Origin: Actinomadura barringtoniae
Lineage (GTDB): Bacteria; Actinomycetota; Actinomycetes; Streptosporangiales; Streptosporangiaceae
Length of the DNA: 55,466 nucleotides
Direction: 5' to 3'
NCBI RefSeq assembly: GCF_017573505.1
Contig: NZ_JAGEOJ010000042.1
Location: 1 to 55,466 of the forward strand
Below the pieces are notes generated by a model. The model was not told the DNA's origin and ran no database searches. It saw nothing but the letters and a program-made list of their open reading frames with translations. A program made the position numbers and the translations under genes. This document shows, in pieces, positions 16,944 through 26,030 of the stretch (position 1 is the first letter of the stretch; the number at the start of each line of letters is the position of its first letter).

Positions 16944-19900
16944 CGCCCCTCCACCTCCTCCCCCTCGGCGAGAACGGCGACCGCCACCGGGTCCGTACGG
17001 CCCGCGAGCCTGAGCACGCAGGAGGCCGCCGTCGCGTTCCCGACGCGCATCAGCACCCAGCCGTCCTCGTAGACACCCTCGACCGTGAGCGGCACCGACG
17101 CCGCGTCCCGGCCCTGCTGGGAGAGGCACTCCTCGACGGTCCGGACGCGGGTGAACGCGTGCTCCTCGGGCTCGCCGGTCAGCCGTACGATCTCACCGGC
17201 GACTCCCGGCCAGGGCGACGGTTCCTCGGGCAGGCAGAGCTCGGACTCGACGCGCACGCGCCGCCCCTTGCCGAGCAGGGCTCCCGCGTTGCGCTCCAGG
17301 TAGGGGCCCGCGAGAACGGCGGGAAGCCCGCCCGGATGCTCGAGGGGCCCTGCGTCGCGAAGCCTGAGGCCTCGCCACGAAAGCACCGGCCTGCCGTCGG
17401 AGGTGGCGGTCACCACGACGTCGTAGGTGTAGTCGGCGCCCTGGTGGTCGCGTTCCACGGCGGTCACACGAAGCTCGCCGCCCGGGTTCTCGTACGGATG
17501 GCGGGCGAACGCCTCGCATCCCACGGGCAGCAGGCGACGATGCGGCACGCACCCCTGCAGAACGTGGATCGAGGCGTCGTCGATGGCCAGGCCGTCGCCG
17601 CCGCGCAGGATCGCCGCGCACCCCTTGGACTCCAGCCGTTCGTACCGGATCAGCCGCTGGTAGGCGGGACCGTGGAAGAACAGCGATCCGTACAGCTCGG
17701 CGCCCTCGTGCGCGGGAGGCGCGGTCTCTGGAGCGGCGACGCCGGGCGGGGTGAGCGGTCCTCCGGCGGTACGGCCTGCGGCGTGGTCGACCTCGAAGCC
17801 GGTCTCGTCCGTGCGGACGGCGAGGTCGACGGTGCCGTCCTCGCGGCGCAGGGCGCAGATCCGCAGCGTGCGCGCGCCCTCGTCGGGGACCGTGACCGGC
17901 CGGTGCCAGCGCAGGTCCGCGAAACCCGACGGGGCGCGCCCGGTCAGCTCGCGCGCCGCCGAGGCCATCGCCTCCAGCATCACCACGGCCGGCACGACCG
18001 TCACCCCGCTGACGCGGTGGTCGGCGAGGAGCGGCGCGGAGGCGGTCAGCTCCCGTTCGGTGACGAGCTCGACTCCGGGCGTGTGGACCCGGTGCGGCCC
18101 GGCGACCCCGGCCTCCGCCTCCGCCTCCAAGGCGGGCAGCCTGCCGGTGACCAGCACGGACGGCACGGCCGGGCGGGCCGCGAGCAGCCGCAGCAGCAGT
18201 TCGCCGCCGCGTTCGGCGGGCAGCGGGACGACCCCGGCCCGGCCGAGCCCGTCCAGCACGTCGAGCCGGTCGCCCATGCCCGCGCCCGACCAGACCGTCC
18301 ATTCGACGTTGCAGACCCAGCAGCCGGGCAGCCGCGCGGCGGTCCGCCGGACCAGCTCGCGCATCCGCCCGTTGGCCAGGGCGTAGTGGGCCTCGCCCGC
18401 GAGCCCGAACCGTCCGATCACCGACCCGTAGGTGACCACCGCCCGCAGCACTGAGTTGTCGGAGGGGTCGAGGGCGTCGAGGGCGTCCAGCACGTTCGCC
18501 AGCCCGCGCACCTTGGGGGCGGCGTGGTCGGCGAAGTCGGCGGCGTCCAGGTCGGCGAACCGCGCGGGCCGGTTGACGCCCGCCGCATGGATCAGCACGC
18601 TCACCGGGCCGATCGCCGCGAGCGCCTTCGCGACCGCGTCGGCGTCGGTCACGTCCGCGTTCACGTACCGGACGTCGTCGCCCAGCCCGTGGACGGCGGC
18701 GGGATCGAGGTCGGCGGAACGCCCCATCAGGACCAGCCGCACGCCGTGCCGGGCGAGCGCGCGGGCGCTCTCCAGCCCGATCCCCTTGGCGCCGCCGGTG
18801 ATGAGTGCGACGTCCTGCGGCCCGAACGGGAACTCCGGCTCCCCTGACGCCTCCCCCGAGAAGATCAGCGGCCGGTGGCGGACCGCGTTCCCCGGCACAT
18901 GGTGAACGGTCAGCTCTGGATGCTCGGCCCGCAGCGTCCCGACGAACCCCGACGCGACGTTGCCGGGGTCGACGACCTCCAGCGGCACCGCGTACGCGAG
19001 CGAGTCACGGGCGGCGGCGACGAGCCGTTCCATGTCGTCATCTCCAGGCGCCTCCGGCAGGACGACCCGGACCGCATCGTCGCCCACCACGGGCGCGGGC
19101 TCGGGAGCCACGGGCTCGGGCACCAGGATGCGGTGCCACTCACCCACCCCGGCGACCGGCGCGGCGGGATCCGCCGACCCGGCGCGCGGCAGCGCCTCGA
19201 TCATCTCGATCACCGCGCCGACGGTCGCGTCCGCCAGGGCGGGCGGTGCCGTCGGTGCGGCCCGTCCGCAGTCGGTCGCCGCGCGGCCCGCGAGCTGGGC
19301 GACGCGCAGGGAGTTCAGGTGCAGGTCGGCGAGCAGGCGGTCGCCGTCTCCGATCGCGTCCAGCGGCAGTTCGAGCGCCTCGGCCACCAGCCGCCGAACG
19401 GTCTCGGCCACCGATCCGTGCCCGGGCCTCGTGTGCCGCGGCACCGGAGCCTGAACGGTCCGCTGCTGCGGGATCCGCACCTCCGGCGCACGCTCGCACG
19501 GGCTCTCCAGGAACACCGGATCGCGCCACAGATCGAAAGGCCGGCGGAAGCGCCCGGCGAACAGCGGCGCGGCGTCGCGGATCGCGCCCGCCGCGAACAG
19601 TGCGGCCACGCCCCCCGCGTTCAGTGTCACCGCCGGGACGCCGGTCACCGCCTCGGCGAGCCCGGCCAGGCCCCCGGCGGGCCCGACCTCCACGAGCAGC
19701 CCGCACTCGCGCGCGAGCCCCGACACCGCCTCCCGGAAGCGCACCGGGGCGGTGACCTGCCGGACCAGCAGCCCGCGCAGGTCCTCGTCGGCCGACAGCC
19801 GCACGCCGGTGATCGTCGAGTGGACCGGGCGGCCGGGCACCGAGATCAGCATGCCCGCGAGGAACGCGGCCAGCGGTTCGGCGACGGCGGCCATCGCCGG

Positions 19901-22078
19901 GGAGTGGTAGGCGTGCCCGACCTCCAGCCGCCGCACGGTGAGCCCCTGGTCCCGGGCCTTCGCCACGACCGCGTCCAGCTCACCGAGGTCGCCCGCGATC
20001 ACCTGGGCCACGCCGTTGTCGGCCGCGACGACCAGGCGGGTCCCGCGCAGCAGCTCGGCGACGGCGTCCGGCTCGGCGGCGACGGACGCCATCCCGGTGC
20101 CCGAACGGCCCTGGGCGGCCATGATCCGGCCGCGCCGTTCCGCGAGCGTCATCGCGTCGTTCTCGGTCAACGCCCCTGCCCAGTGCAGCGCGGCGATCTC
20201 GCCGAGGCTGTGCCCGACGGCTCCGGCCGCCCGTACGCCGAGTCTTTCCAGCCGACGCAGCGCCGCGAGCGCGGCGCCGATGATCGCGGGCTGGGCGACC
20301 GCCGTGTCCGTGCCACCGTCGACCGCAGTGCCCTTCACGGCAGAGCCCTGGCCGGTGAACAGCAGCCCGATCGGCATGCGCGCCCCGCTGCCCGCGTAGA
20401 TCCCGGGCCCGGCGGCCAGCCCTCCGCCCGTTTCGAGGCGGGCGGCGAGGCGGGCCCGGCGGGCGAGCCGCCCGGGGTCGGAGGCGACGATCCCGACGCG
20501 GAACTCGCCCTCGGTCGGCAGCGTCGCCGCCAGGTCCAGGAGCTCGGCGTGCGACATCGTCTCGGCCCGTACGGCGATCCGGTCGAGCAGGACGTGCAGC
20601 TCCTCGCGGGACCAGGCCGCCATCACGAAGACCTGCTCGCCGAGCGGCCCGCGCAGGGTGACCTGCCCGGGAACGTGCTGGGCCGCCTCCAGGACGACAT
20701 GGGTGTTGATGCCGCCGAACCCCATCGCGCTCACCGCCGCACGCGCCGGGATCGGCCCGTCCGGCCAGGCCTCGGCCTCGCCGACGACGCGCAGCGGCGC
20801 GTCCTCCAGCAGCGGATGAGGTGTCTCGCAGCCCGTGGTGGGCGGGAGGACCCGGTGCCGCAGCGCCTGAACGGCCTTGATCAGCCCGGCGACGCCCGCC
20901 GCGGCCTTGGTGTGCCCGATGTTGGCCTTCACGGTGCCGAGGGCGGCGGGCGGCCCGTTCCGGCGCGAGCCCTCGTGCGCGGCGATGAGCGCCTCGAGCT
21001 CGGCGCGGTCACCGACGGCCGTTCCGGTGCCGTGGCCCTCGAACAGCCCGACGGTCTGCGGCCCGAAGCCCGCCCGGCGGTAGGCGCGGCGCAGCGCCAG
21101 CAGCTGCCCGCCCGCCTCGGGCCGGGTGATGCCGCCCTGGCCGTCGGACGAGGTCCCCCAGCCTTGAACGGTCGCCAGCGGCGTGCGGCCCGCGGCGATC
21201 GCGTCCTCGGAACGCATGAGCGCGACCATCCCGCAGCCCTCGCCGGGCCAGAAGCCGGTGGGCGCCGCGTCGTACACCCGCATCGCGTCCGTCGCGAGCG
21301 CGCCCGTCCGGGCGAACCCGACCAGCTCGAACGGGTCCAGGCTGAGGTCGACGCCGCCCGCGAGCACCAGGTCGGCGTCGCCGGACAGCAGCGCCGAGCA
21401 CCCGGCGATCACCGACAGGAGCGAGGACGCGCACGCGCCGTCGACGGTGTGGCCGCCGCCGCGCAGGTCGAAGTGGTTGCAGATCCGCCCGGCGATGGTG
21501 TTGGCGAGGCCGCCCGCCAGGGACTCGTCGTTCGGCTCGGGGAAGGGCGCCTTGTAGGTCTGCTCCAGCCGGGCGAGGAGCCGCGCCTGCGTCGGGTCGT
21601 CCAGTCCCTCCCCGGCGAGCGCGGCGGCGACGGTACGGCGCACGTACGGCCAGCGGAGCCGCAGCTGCGCCGCCCGGCTGACCTCCCCGGCCATCGTGTT
21701 GCCGAGAACGACCGAGACCCGGTCGCGGTCCAGCCCCTCGCCGCCCGGGAAACCCGCGTCGGCCAGAGCCTCGGAGGCGACCTCCAGCGCCAGCCAGTGC
21801 GCGGGATCGGTCACGCGATGGGCCGGGCCGGGCACCCGGAACCGCGCCCGGTCGAACTCCCAGCCCTCCAGCACGGCGGCGGTCCTGGCGTACGTCCGGT
21901 CCGGGTCGCCCGCCTCGCCGACGTAGTCGTCGGGGTTCAGCCGGGTTCGCGGGATGCCGCGGAACGCCCGGCGCCCGGCCAGCACGGTCTCCCACAACCG
22001 GTCGGGCCCGTCGGCGTCGGGATAGCGGCACCCCATGCCGACGATCGCGATCGCCCCGGTCATCGCCGCCTCGGTCAT
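16940..22078 (-). CDS. pksE: Iterative enediyne-type polyketide synthase, PPTase domain degenerate
   Basis: 1,712 aa. KS (about 8-465): VDGACASSLLSV with Cys216, EGHGTGTAVGD with His349, NIGHTKAAAGVAG with His389. AT (about 568-845): GHSLGE with Ser624 and HAYHSP, but only about 45 residues lie between FTGQGS and GHSLGE, so about 25 appear lost. ACP: DLHLNSLRV with Ser923, the enediyne form. KR (about 1088-1300): TGGAKGIG, Ser1219, Tyr1232. DH (about 1350-1590): His1354 in HRVSGVTVVP, and IHVLQGCVPHRRLLPV. Known PksE proteins are about 1,900-2,000 aa and end in a phosphopantetheinyl transferase; here 1592-1712 is only a remnant. TRVRTVEECLSQQG stands where W...E...K is expected. The ACP would then need a PPTase in trans. 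Starts at 22078, overlapping unbU by ATGA. Confidence 0.92.
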   Translation of the reverse strand: MTEAAMTGAIAIVGMGCRYPDADGPDRLWETVLAGRRAFRGIPRTRLNPDDYVGEAGDPDRTYARTAAVLEGWEFDRARFRVPGPAHRVTDPAHWLALEVASEALADAGFPGGEGLDRDRVSVVLGNTMAGEVSRAAQLRLRWPYVRRTVAAALAGEGLDDPTQARLLARLEQTYKAPFPEPNDESLAGGLANTIAGRICNHFDLRGGGHTVDGACASSLLSVIAGCSALLSGDADLVLAGGVDLSLDPFELVGFARTGALATDAMRVYDAAPTGFWPGEGCGMVALMRSEDAIAAGRTPLATVQGWGTSSDGQGGITRPEAGGQLLALRRAYRRAGFGPQTVGLFEGHGTGTAVGDRAELEALIAAHEGSRRNGPPAALGTVKANIGHTKAAAGVAGLIKAVQALRHRVLPPTTGCETPHPLLEDAPLRVVGEAEAWPDGPIPARAAVSAMGFGGINTHVVLEAAQHVPGQVTLRGPLGEQVFVMAAWSREELHVLLDRIAVRAETMSHAELLDLAATLPTEGEFRVGIVASDPGRLARRARLAARLETGGGLAAGPGIYAGSGARMPIGLLFTGQGSAVKGTAVDGGTDTAVAQPAIIGAALAALRRLERLGVRAAGAVGHSLGEIAALHWAGALTENDAMTLAERRGRIMAAQGRSGTGMASVAAEPDAVAELLRGTRLVVAADNGVAQVIAGDLGELDAVVAKARDQGLTVRRLEVGHAYHSPAMAAVAEPLAAFLAGMLISVPGRPVHSTITGVRLSADEDLRGLLVRQVTAPVRFREAVSGLARECGLLVEVGPAGGLAGLAEAVTGVPAVTLNAGGVAALFAAGAIRDAAPLFAGRFRRPFDLWRDPVFLESPCERAPEVRIPQQRTVQAPVPRHTRPGHGSVAETVRRLVAEALELPLDAIGDGDRLLADLHLNSLRVAQLAGRAATDCGRAAPTAPPALADATVGAVIEMIEALPRAGSADPAAPVAGVGEWHRILVPEPVAPEPAPVVGDDAVRVVLPEAPGDDDMERLVAAARDSLAYAVPLEVVDPGNVASGFVGTLRAEHPELTVHHVPGNAVRHRPLIFSGEASGEPEFPFGPQDVALITGGAKGIGLESARALARHGVRLVLMGRSADLDPAAVHGLGDDVRYVNADVTDADAVAKALAAIGPVSVLIHAAGVNRPARFADLDAADFADHAAPKVRGLANVLDALDALDPSDNSVLRAVVTYGSVIGRFGLAGEAHYALANGRMRELVRRTAARLPGCWVCNVEWTVWSGAGMGDRLDVLDGLGRAGVVPLPAERGGELLLRLLAARPAVPSVLVTGRLPALEAEAEAGVAGPHRVHTPGVELVTERELTASAPLLADHRVSGVTVVPAVVMLEAMASAARELTGRAPSGFADLRWHRPVTVPDEGARTLRICALRREDGTVDLAVRTDETGFEVDHAAGRTAGGPLTPPGVAAPETAPPAHEGAELYGSLFFHGPAYQRLIRYERLESKGCAAILRGGDGLAIDDASIHVLQGCVPHRRLLPVGCEAFARHPYENPGGELRVTAVERDHQGADYTYDVVVTATSDGRPVLSWRGLRLRDAGPLEHPGGLPAVLAGPYLERNAGALLGKGRRVRVESELCLPEEPSPWPGVAGEIVRLTGEPEEHAFTRVRTVEECLSQQGRDAASVPLTVEGVYEDGWVLMRVGNATAASCVLRLAGRTDPVAVAVLAEGEEVEGR

Positions 22079-23028
22079 GGCGCGACGGCCGGCACCGGTT
22101 CGGCGATCTCGGTGGCGGTGCCGCTCGCGGTGCCGGTGGCGACGCGCTGCGGCGGGATCGCCGTGGGCGTGCGCCGCCGCAGGCCCAGCAACGCGAGGCA
22201 GGCGCCGCGGCCCGCGCAGACGATGACCAACGCGAAGAACAGCCCGAACGCGATGTGCGCCGTCACCAGCAGCCCGTAGACGATGGCGGTCACGAAGCCG
22301 AACGCCGCCTGCCGGGCGGGCTTCACCGGCGTCGTGCCCGGATCGGTGATCATGTAGTTGGTGAAGAGCACGAACGCGGTGCCGCTCATCACCAGCAGCG
22401 CGCTCACCGGGCCGGTGCCCTCCAGCACGCCGCGCACGATCGCCTGCAGCGCGAACCCGCCGACCCACGCCGCGATCAGCGGGATCTTCTTGGTGAGCAT
22501 CGCGTTCAGCATCGTCCCGGCGGCCAGGATCGCCGCCGGGACCAGCCAGTCCAGCGGGCCGCCGATCCGCTCGGTGAACTCGTACGGCGGCGCGATCCCG
22601 ACCCACGGGAACGCCAGCAGCGTCATCGCGATGCCGAAGTTGGACGGGTTCAGCACGTGCCGGACCTTGCCGCCGACCCGCATCCGGAAGACGTACTTGG
22701 ACGCGATCGCCACCGTCACCGCGAAGATGACCGGGCCGAGGCGGCTGCTCGCGAACAGCAGCATCGCGCAGGCGAGGCCCGTGATGTGCGCCGGGAGCAG
22801 GAAGTCGAGCATGTCCTTGCGGCCGCCGAAGTACTTGGGCAGGCGGCCCCGGCCCAGCGCGTCCAGCGTCTCCAGGGCGAGGTCCAGCGCGTACGCCACC
22901 AGCACCGCGACGACCGGGGTGAGGTAGGCCTGCTCGAACCCCAGCACCAGGTGGCCGAGCACCGTCAGCGCGGTGATCGACATCGCGAAGCGGCGGAGCG
23001 CGGCGACGCGCGGATCCTTCAACGTCAT
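22075..23028 (-). CDS. unbU: UnbU-type membrane protein (enediyne E5), RnfD/NqrB-like
   Basis: 317-aa integral membrane protein with about 8-9 hydrophobic segments, related to the RnfD/NqrB subunit of ion-pumping electron-transfer complexes and conserved in enediyne core cassettes as UnbU/E5. Seen: GGRKDMLDFLLPAHITGLACAMLL, RHVLNPSNFGIAMTLLAFPWVGIAPPYEF (the NPSNFG motif of the family), and NYMITDPGTTPVKP. The Ala/Thr-rich tail after about 290 is unconserved. ATG 23028 overlaps the unbV stop (ATGA), and its own stop overlaps pksE. Its biochemical role is unknown in any system; electron transfer or transport across the membrane is conjecture. Confidence 0.9.
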   Translation of the reverse strand: MTLKDPRVAALRRFAMSITALTVLGHLVLGFEQAYLTPVVAVLVAYALDLALETLDALGRGRLPKYFGGRKDMLDFLLPAHITGLACAMLLFASSRLGPVIFAVTVAIASKYVFRMRVGGKVRHVLNPSNFGIAMTLLAFPWVGIAPPYEFTERIGGPLDWLVPAAILAAGTMLNAMLTKKIPLIAAWVGGFALQAIVRGVLEGTGPVSALLVMSGTAFVLFTNYMITDPGTTPVKPARQAAFGFVTAIVYGLLVTAHIAFGLFFALVIVCAGRGACLALLGLRRRTPTAIPPQRVATGTASGTATEIAEPVPAVAP

Positions 23029-24968
23029 CGTTCGGCTCCCTTGATCGTGCCGTCGGGCCGCAGGACCAGCTCGTGCCAGCCGCGCGCGACGACGCCGCGC
23101 GCGGTGTGGCGGCGCCCGCAGGCGTCCCGCCAGGTCACCGCGATCCGGGCGTCGGGTCCGCGCAGCGCGAAGAGCAGCTCGGGGGACGACACCCCCGCGT
23201 GCCCGTTGGCCGGGTAGACCTGGCCGGTGCGCAGCCCGGCCGCGCCGGACTCGACGGTCACCTCGGCGCCGATCGCGGGCGTCTCCGGGCCGCCGTCGTC
23301 GCAGCCGGCCGGGCGCACCAGCCGCAGCCCCAGGTACGGGTGGGTGGTCGTGCGGGTGTTGCGGTAGAAGAACGACTGCCGCCACTGCCCGGCGACCGCG
23401 TAGTCCAGCCGCCCGTCGTGGTCGACGTCGCCGAGCGCGATGCCCCGGGACACGCCCCGGTCGGCCACGCCGAGCGCGGGCGCGATGTCGGCGAAGCGCC
23501 CGTCCGAGCCGGGCGCACGGGCGTAGAAGCGGTCCGGGTCGTGGCCGGACAGGTCGTCGCCGGGCGCGAAGCGCGGCCAGGCGCCGGGCCTCTCCAGCAG
23601 GTCGTCGTTGGTCATCGCCAGCTCCTGGAGCTGCGGCCAGCGGTTCACCCGCCCCTTGACGAAACCGGTCGCCTGGAGGATCGCGGGGCTGCCGGTCCCG
23701 GCGAAGTCGCCGGTCTTGACATCCCAGCCCCAGCCCGAGCGCGCGAGCCCGAGCGGCTCGCTGTGGTCGTCGTAGTAGGCGGTGCCGTCGCGGCCGAGCA
23801 CGCGGCGGCGCTCGCTCATCCAGGCGAAGTTGCTCTCCTGGAGGGCGTACGGCTCGGTGATGTTGCTGACGACCATGTCGGGGACCGCGTCACCGTTCAG
23901 GTCGGTGAACCCGACGCCCATGCCCTTGAACGAGTCGCTGCCGAGCACGCGCGACTTGGGCGTGCTCGGATGCCGTACGCCGTGCATCTGCTGGAACCGC
24001 ACGTGCCCGGGCGTGGACAGGTTGCGCAGCAGCCGGTCGGGCCCGAAGTCGTGGGCGAGGTACAGGTCGGGCCGGGCGTCGCCGTCCAGGTCCTGGGAGC
24101 CGATCGCCAGCGTCCAGCCTTGCTTCGGAACGGCCTTCAGCGCGTTCGGCACGTCGGTGAAGTCGACCTTCCCGCCGAAGCCGGGGCGGGCGAGGATCAC
24201 GCGGTCGCTGCCGCCGTTGTAGGCGGCCGACAGGGAGTGCTGCATCCGCAACCGGCTCTGGTGGGCGCTGGGGTCCAGGACCCGGGCGCCGTCGGGGAAG
24301 TAGTTGCCGACCACCACGTCGGCGTGACCGTCGGTGTCCACATCGGCCAGCGACACCGCGTTGGTGTTCCAGACCCGGTAGGGCGTCACCAGCTCGCGGG
24401 GCCGCAGCCGCTTGGCCCCGGCCTGGTTCATCAAGCCCGGCTGGTTCGTGAGGCCCGGCTGGTTCGTGAGGCCCGGCTGGTTCATGAAGACGACCGGGGA
24501 ACGGCCCCAGTAGTAGACGAGCACGTCGATGCGGCCGTCCTCGTTGAAGTCGGACGGCACGCACCCCATCGGCGCCATGGTCGCGTTGTAGGGCAGCGGC
24601 GCCGGGTCGAGCAGGATCGGCGCGTACCGGTCGCCTGTGCCGGGGACCGGCTTCAGCGTCACCGAGTCGTCACGCGGATCGACCACGCACGAGTCGTCGG
24701 GGCGCCCGTTGCCGTCAAAGTCGGTGAGGGCCACCGCGGCGCCGACCGAGGAGATCCACGACCGGATCCGCTCGTAGGCGGGCGCCACCGTGCGCACGGT
24801 TCGGTCGCCGGCGGCGCCGTTCAGCGGCTGCCGGGCGAAGGCGAGCCCCTCGGCGGCGCGCCGGACGGCGGCCTCCGACGGCTCGGGGAGGCGCGCGACC
24901 TGCCAGGCGCCGACGGCCATCGTCACCGCGGTCGCCGGGGCGGCCACGCGCCACAGGAGTGAGTTCAT
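23025..24968 (-). CDS. unbV: UnbV-type FG-GAP/ASPIC protein (enediyne E4, CRTAC1-like)
   Basis: 647 aa. N-terminal hydrophobic anchor or signal (about 3-25), then FG-GAP/VCBS calcium-binding propeller repeats with D-x-D-x-DG loops: DFDGNGRPDD, DFNEDGRIDV, DVDTDGHADV, DLDGDARPDL, DLNGDAVPDM, DVDHDGRLDY. It ends in the ASPIC/UnbV domain (IGAEVTVESG, then QVYPANGHAGVSSPELLFALRG). This is the E4 gene of enediyne cassettes, function unknown, probably exported. ATG 24968 overlaps unbL (ATGA); in-frame upstream ORF sequence belongs to unbL DNA. At 24424-24490 an 18-bp tandem repeat inserts NQPGLT-type copies into a propeller blade. Confidence 0.9.
   Translation of the reverse strand: MNSLLWRVAAPATAVTMAVGAWQVARLPEPSEAAVRRAAEGLAFARQPLNGAAGDRTVRTVAPAYERIRSWISSVGAAVALTDFDGNGRPDDSCVVDPRDDSVTLKPVPGTGDRYAPILLDPAPLPYNATMAPMGCVPSDFNEDGRIDVLVYYWGRSPVVFMNQPGLTNQPGLTNQPGLMNQAGAKRLRPRELVTPYRVWNTNAVSLADVDTDGHADVVVGNYFPDGARVLDPSAHQSRLRMQHSLSAAYNGGSDRVILARPGFGGKVDFTDVPNALKAVPKQGWTLAIGSQDLDGDARPDLYLAHDFGPDRLLRNLSTPGHVRFQQMHGVRHPSTPKSRVLGSDSFKGMGVGFTDLNGDAVPDMVVSNITEPYALQESNFAWMSERRRVLGRDGTAYYDDHSEPLGLARSGWGWDVKTGDFAGTGSPAILQATGFVKGRVNRWPQLQELAMTNDDLLERPGAWPRFAPGDDLSGHDPDRFYARAPGSDGRFADIAPALGVADRGVSRGIALGDVDHDGRLDYAVAGQWRQSFFYRNTRTTTHPYLGLRLVRPAGCDDGGPETPAIGAEVTVESGAAGLRTGQVYPANGHAGVSSPELLFALRGPDARIAVTWRDACGRRHTARGVVARGWHELVLRPDGTIKGAER
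24424..24490 (-). repeat. In-frame 18-bp tandem repeat inside unbV
   Basis: Three to four copies of an 18-mer (plus strand core CTGGTTCGTGAGGCCCGG) encode MNQPGL, TNQPGL, TNQPGL and MNQAG in tandem. Related E4 proteins normally have a short loop after V-F-x-N here, so this looks like a recent slippage expansion that kept the frame. Confidence 0.8.
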
Positions 24969-25921
24969 CCGACCGTCTGCCTCTCGTTCGTCCGCGTCCA
25001 GGCGTGGCGGATTCCCCCGCGCCATCCCTCGTAGCCCGCCGGTGAGTCGGGGCCGCCGATGCTCGCGGCGAGCGCGTCGTCGGCCCAGCGGGCGGCGATG
25101 CCCGGCCCGACGCCGGTCAGCGCCCGTACGGCCGCCGCCGAGCCGCCCGGCATCTCCCCCGACAGCACGTGCGCCTTCGCCGCGAACACCGCGCCCTGCG
25201 CGAGGTGGGCGCGGTGGGCGGCGGCGCGTTCGGCGAGCGCCGCCAGCACGCCCGGTGGCTGCGCGCCGGTGTAGGCGGCGGCCAGCGCGACGCCCGCCCA
25301 CAGGTCGGGCCTGCGCACGCCGGGGAAACCGTTGATGACGTCGCCGATGCGGTCGGGGTCGGCGCCCGCGTAGAACCACAGGGCCCGGCCCGCGCCCTGG
25401 TCGCAGATGCGCCGCACGCGCGGCGGCCCCGGCGCGTGGTCGGCGAAGACCCTGCGGGGCGTGAAGAACGCCCGGTGGAAGCCCCATCCGTCCCAGGCCA
25501 GCCAGCGCAGCAGCGGCGAGCCGACGCCCTGCTCATCGGTGCCGGGGCGGACCGTCCACCAGGGGCGCAGGCGCATCCGGGCGTACGCCCAGCCCGCGCC
25601 CACGTTGATCAGGTGGGGGTAGCCCGCGCCGGTGCCCTCGCCCAGCTCGTGCAGCCGCCGCCCCCGCGACACCGTCATCAGGTCCAGCAGCGTGCTGCTC
25701 ATCGCCGCGCCCTCGTAGCCGAAGCCGCGCAGGCCCGCGGGCAGCTCCGCCGGGTCGTACCCGCCGCGCAGCACGGCGTTGTAGCCGTGCGCGAACGCGT
25801 CGACGACCTCGTCCAGGCGGCATGCCGCGTCACCGGTCGCGGGCGCGAAGTCGCGCCGCGCCTCCCGCAGCACGCCCGGGGCCAGCGCCAGCCCGCCGCG
25901 CAGTCGGTCGCAGATCCCCAT
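24965..25921 (-). CDS. unbL: UnbL-type DUF1702 protein (enediyne E3)
   Basis: 318 aa, the first gene of the cassette. It matches DUF1702, the family named after unbL of enediyne clusters. Seen: AFAHGYNAVLRGG, GFGYEGAAMSSTLLDLM, HLINVGAGWAYARMRL, DGWGFHRAFF, GAGRALWFYAGADPDRIGDVINGFP, DLWAGVALAAAYTGA. The function in enediyne pathways is unknown. I start at ATG 25921, with GGGAGG 5 bases before it. A longer frame to 26083 would run into the divergent gene's promoter and start. The stop overlaps unbV (ATGA). The 109-bp spacer to the flavoprotein gene should hold the cassette promoter. Confidence 0.88.
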   Translation of the reverse strand: MGICDRLRGGLALAPGVLREARRDFAPATGDAACRLDEVVDAFAHGYNAVLRGGYDPAELPAGLRGFGYEGAAMSSTLLDLMTVSRGRRLHELGEGTGAGYPHLINVGAGWAYARMRLRPWWTVRPGTDEQGVGSPLLRWLAWDGWGFHRAFFTPRRVFADHAPGPPRVRRICDQGAGRALWFYAGADPDRIGDVINGFPGVRRPDLWAGVALAAAYTGAQPPGVLAALAERAAAHRAHLAQGAVFAAKAHVLSGEMPGGSAAAVRALTGVGPGIAARWADDALAASIGGPDSPAGYEGWRGGIRHAWTRTNERQTVG

Positions 25922-26030
25922 GCGGCCTCCCCCAAAGCCTCGCCGATCTCCAGCGAGACTAGGCAGCCGCGGGCCTGCGATCCGGTCGCTGCCTGGGCCG
26001 ATACCGAAAGCAATGCCGATGCCCGGGCGG
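25922..26030. promoter_or_regulatory. Divergent promoter region of the enediyne-type cassette
   Basis: 109 bp between unbL (minus) and the flavoprotein (plus). It contains the unbL Shine-Dalgarno CTCCC (read on minus as GGGAG). Towards its right end it is less GC-rich (GATACCGAAAGCAATG). I see no convincing -35/-10 pair or palindrome. It is the only long non-coding stretch upstream of the five-gene operon, so the promoter should be here or just inside the flavoprotein gene. Confidence 0.5.

Noticed and set aside
18875..22279. 1134-aa plus-strand frame opposite pksE
   Set aside because: Antisense to conserved KS, AT, ACP and KR motifs; no domain of its own.
25920..26030. Start of the flavoprotein at 25920
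   Set aside because: It would overlap the unbL start on the other strand and add a Pro/Arg-rich stretch before the Rossmann fold.
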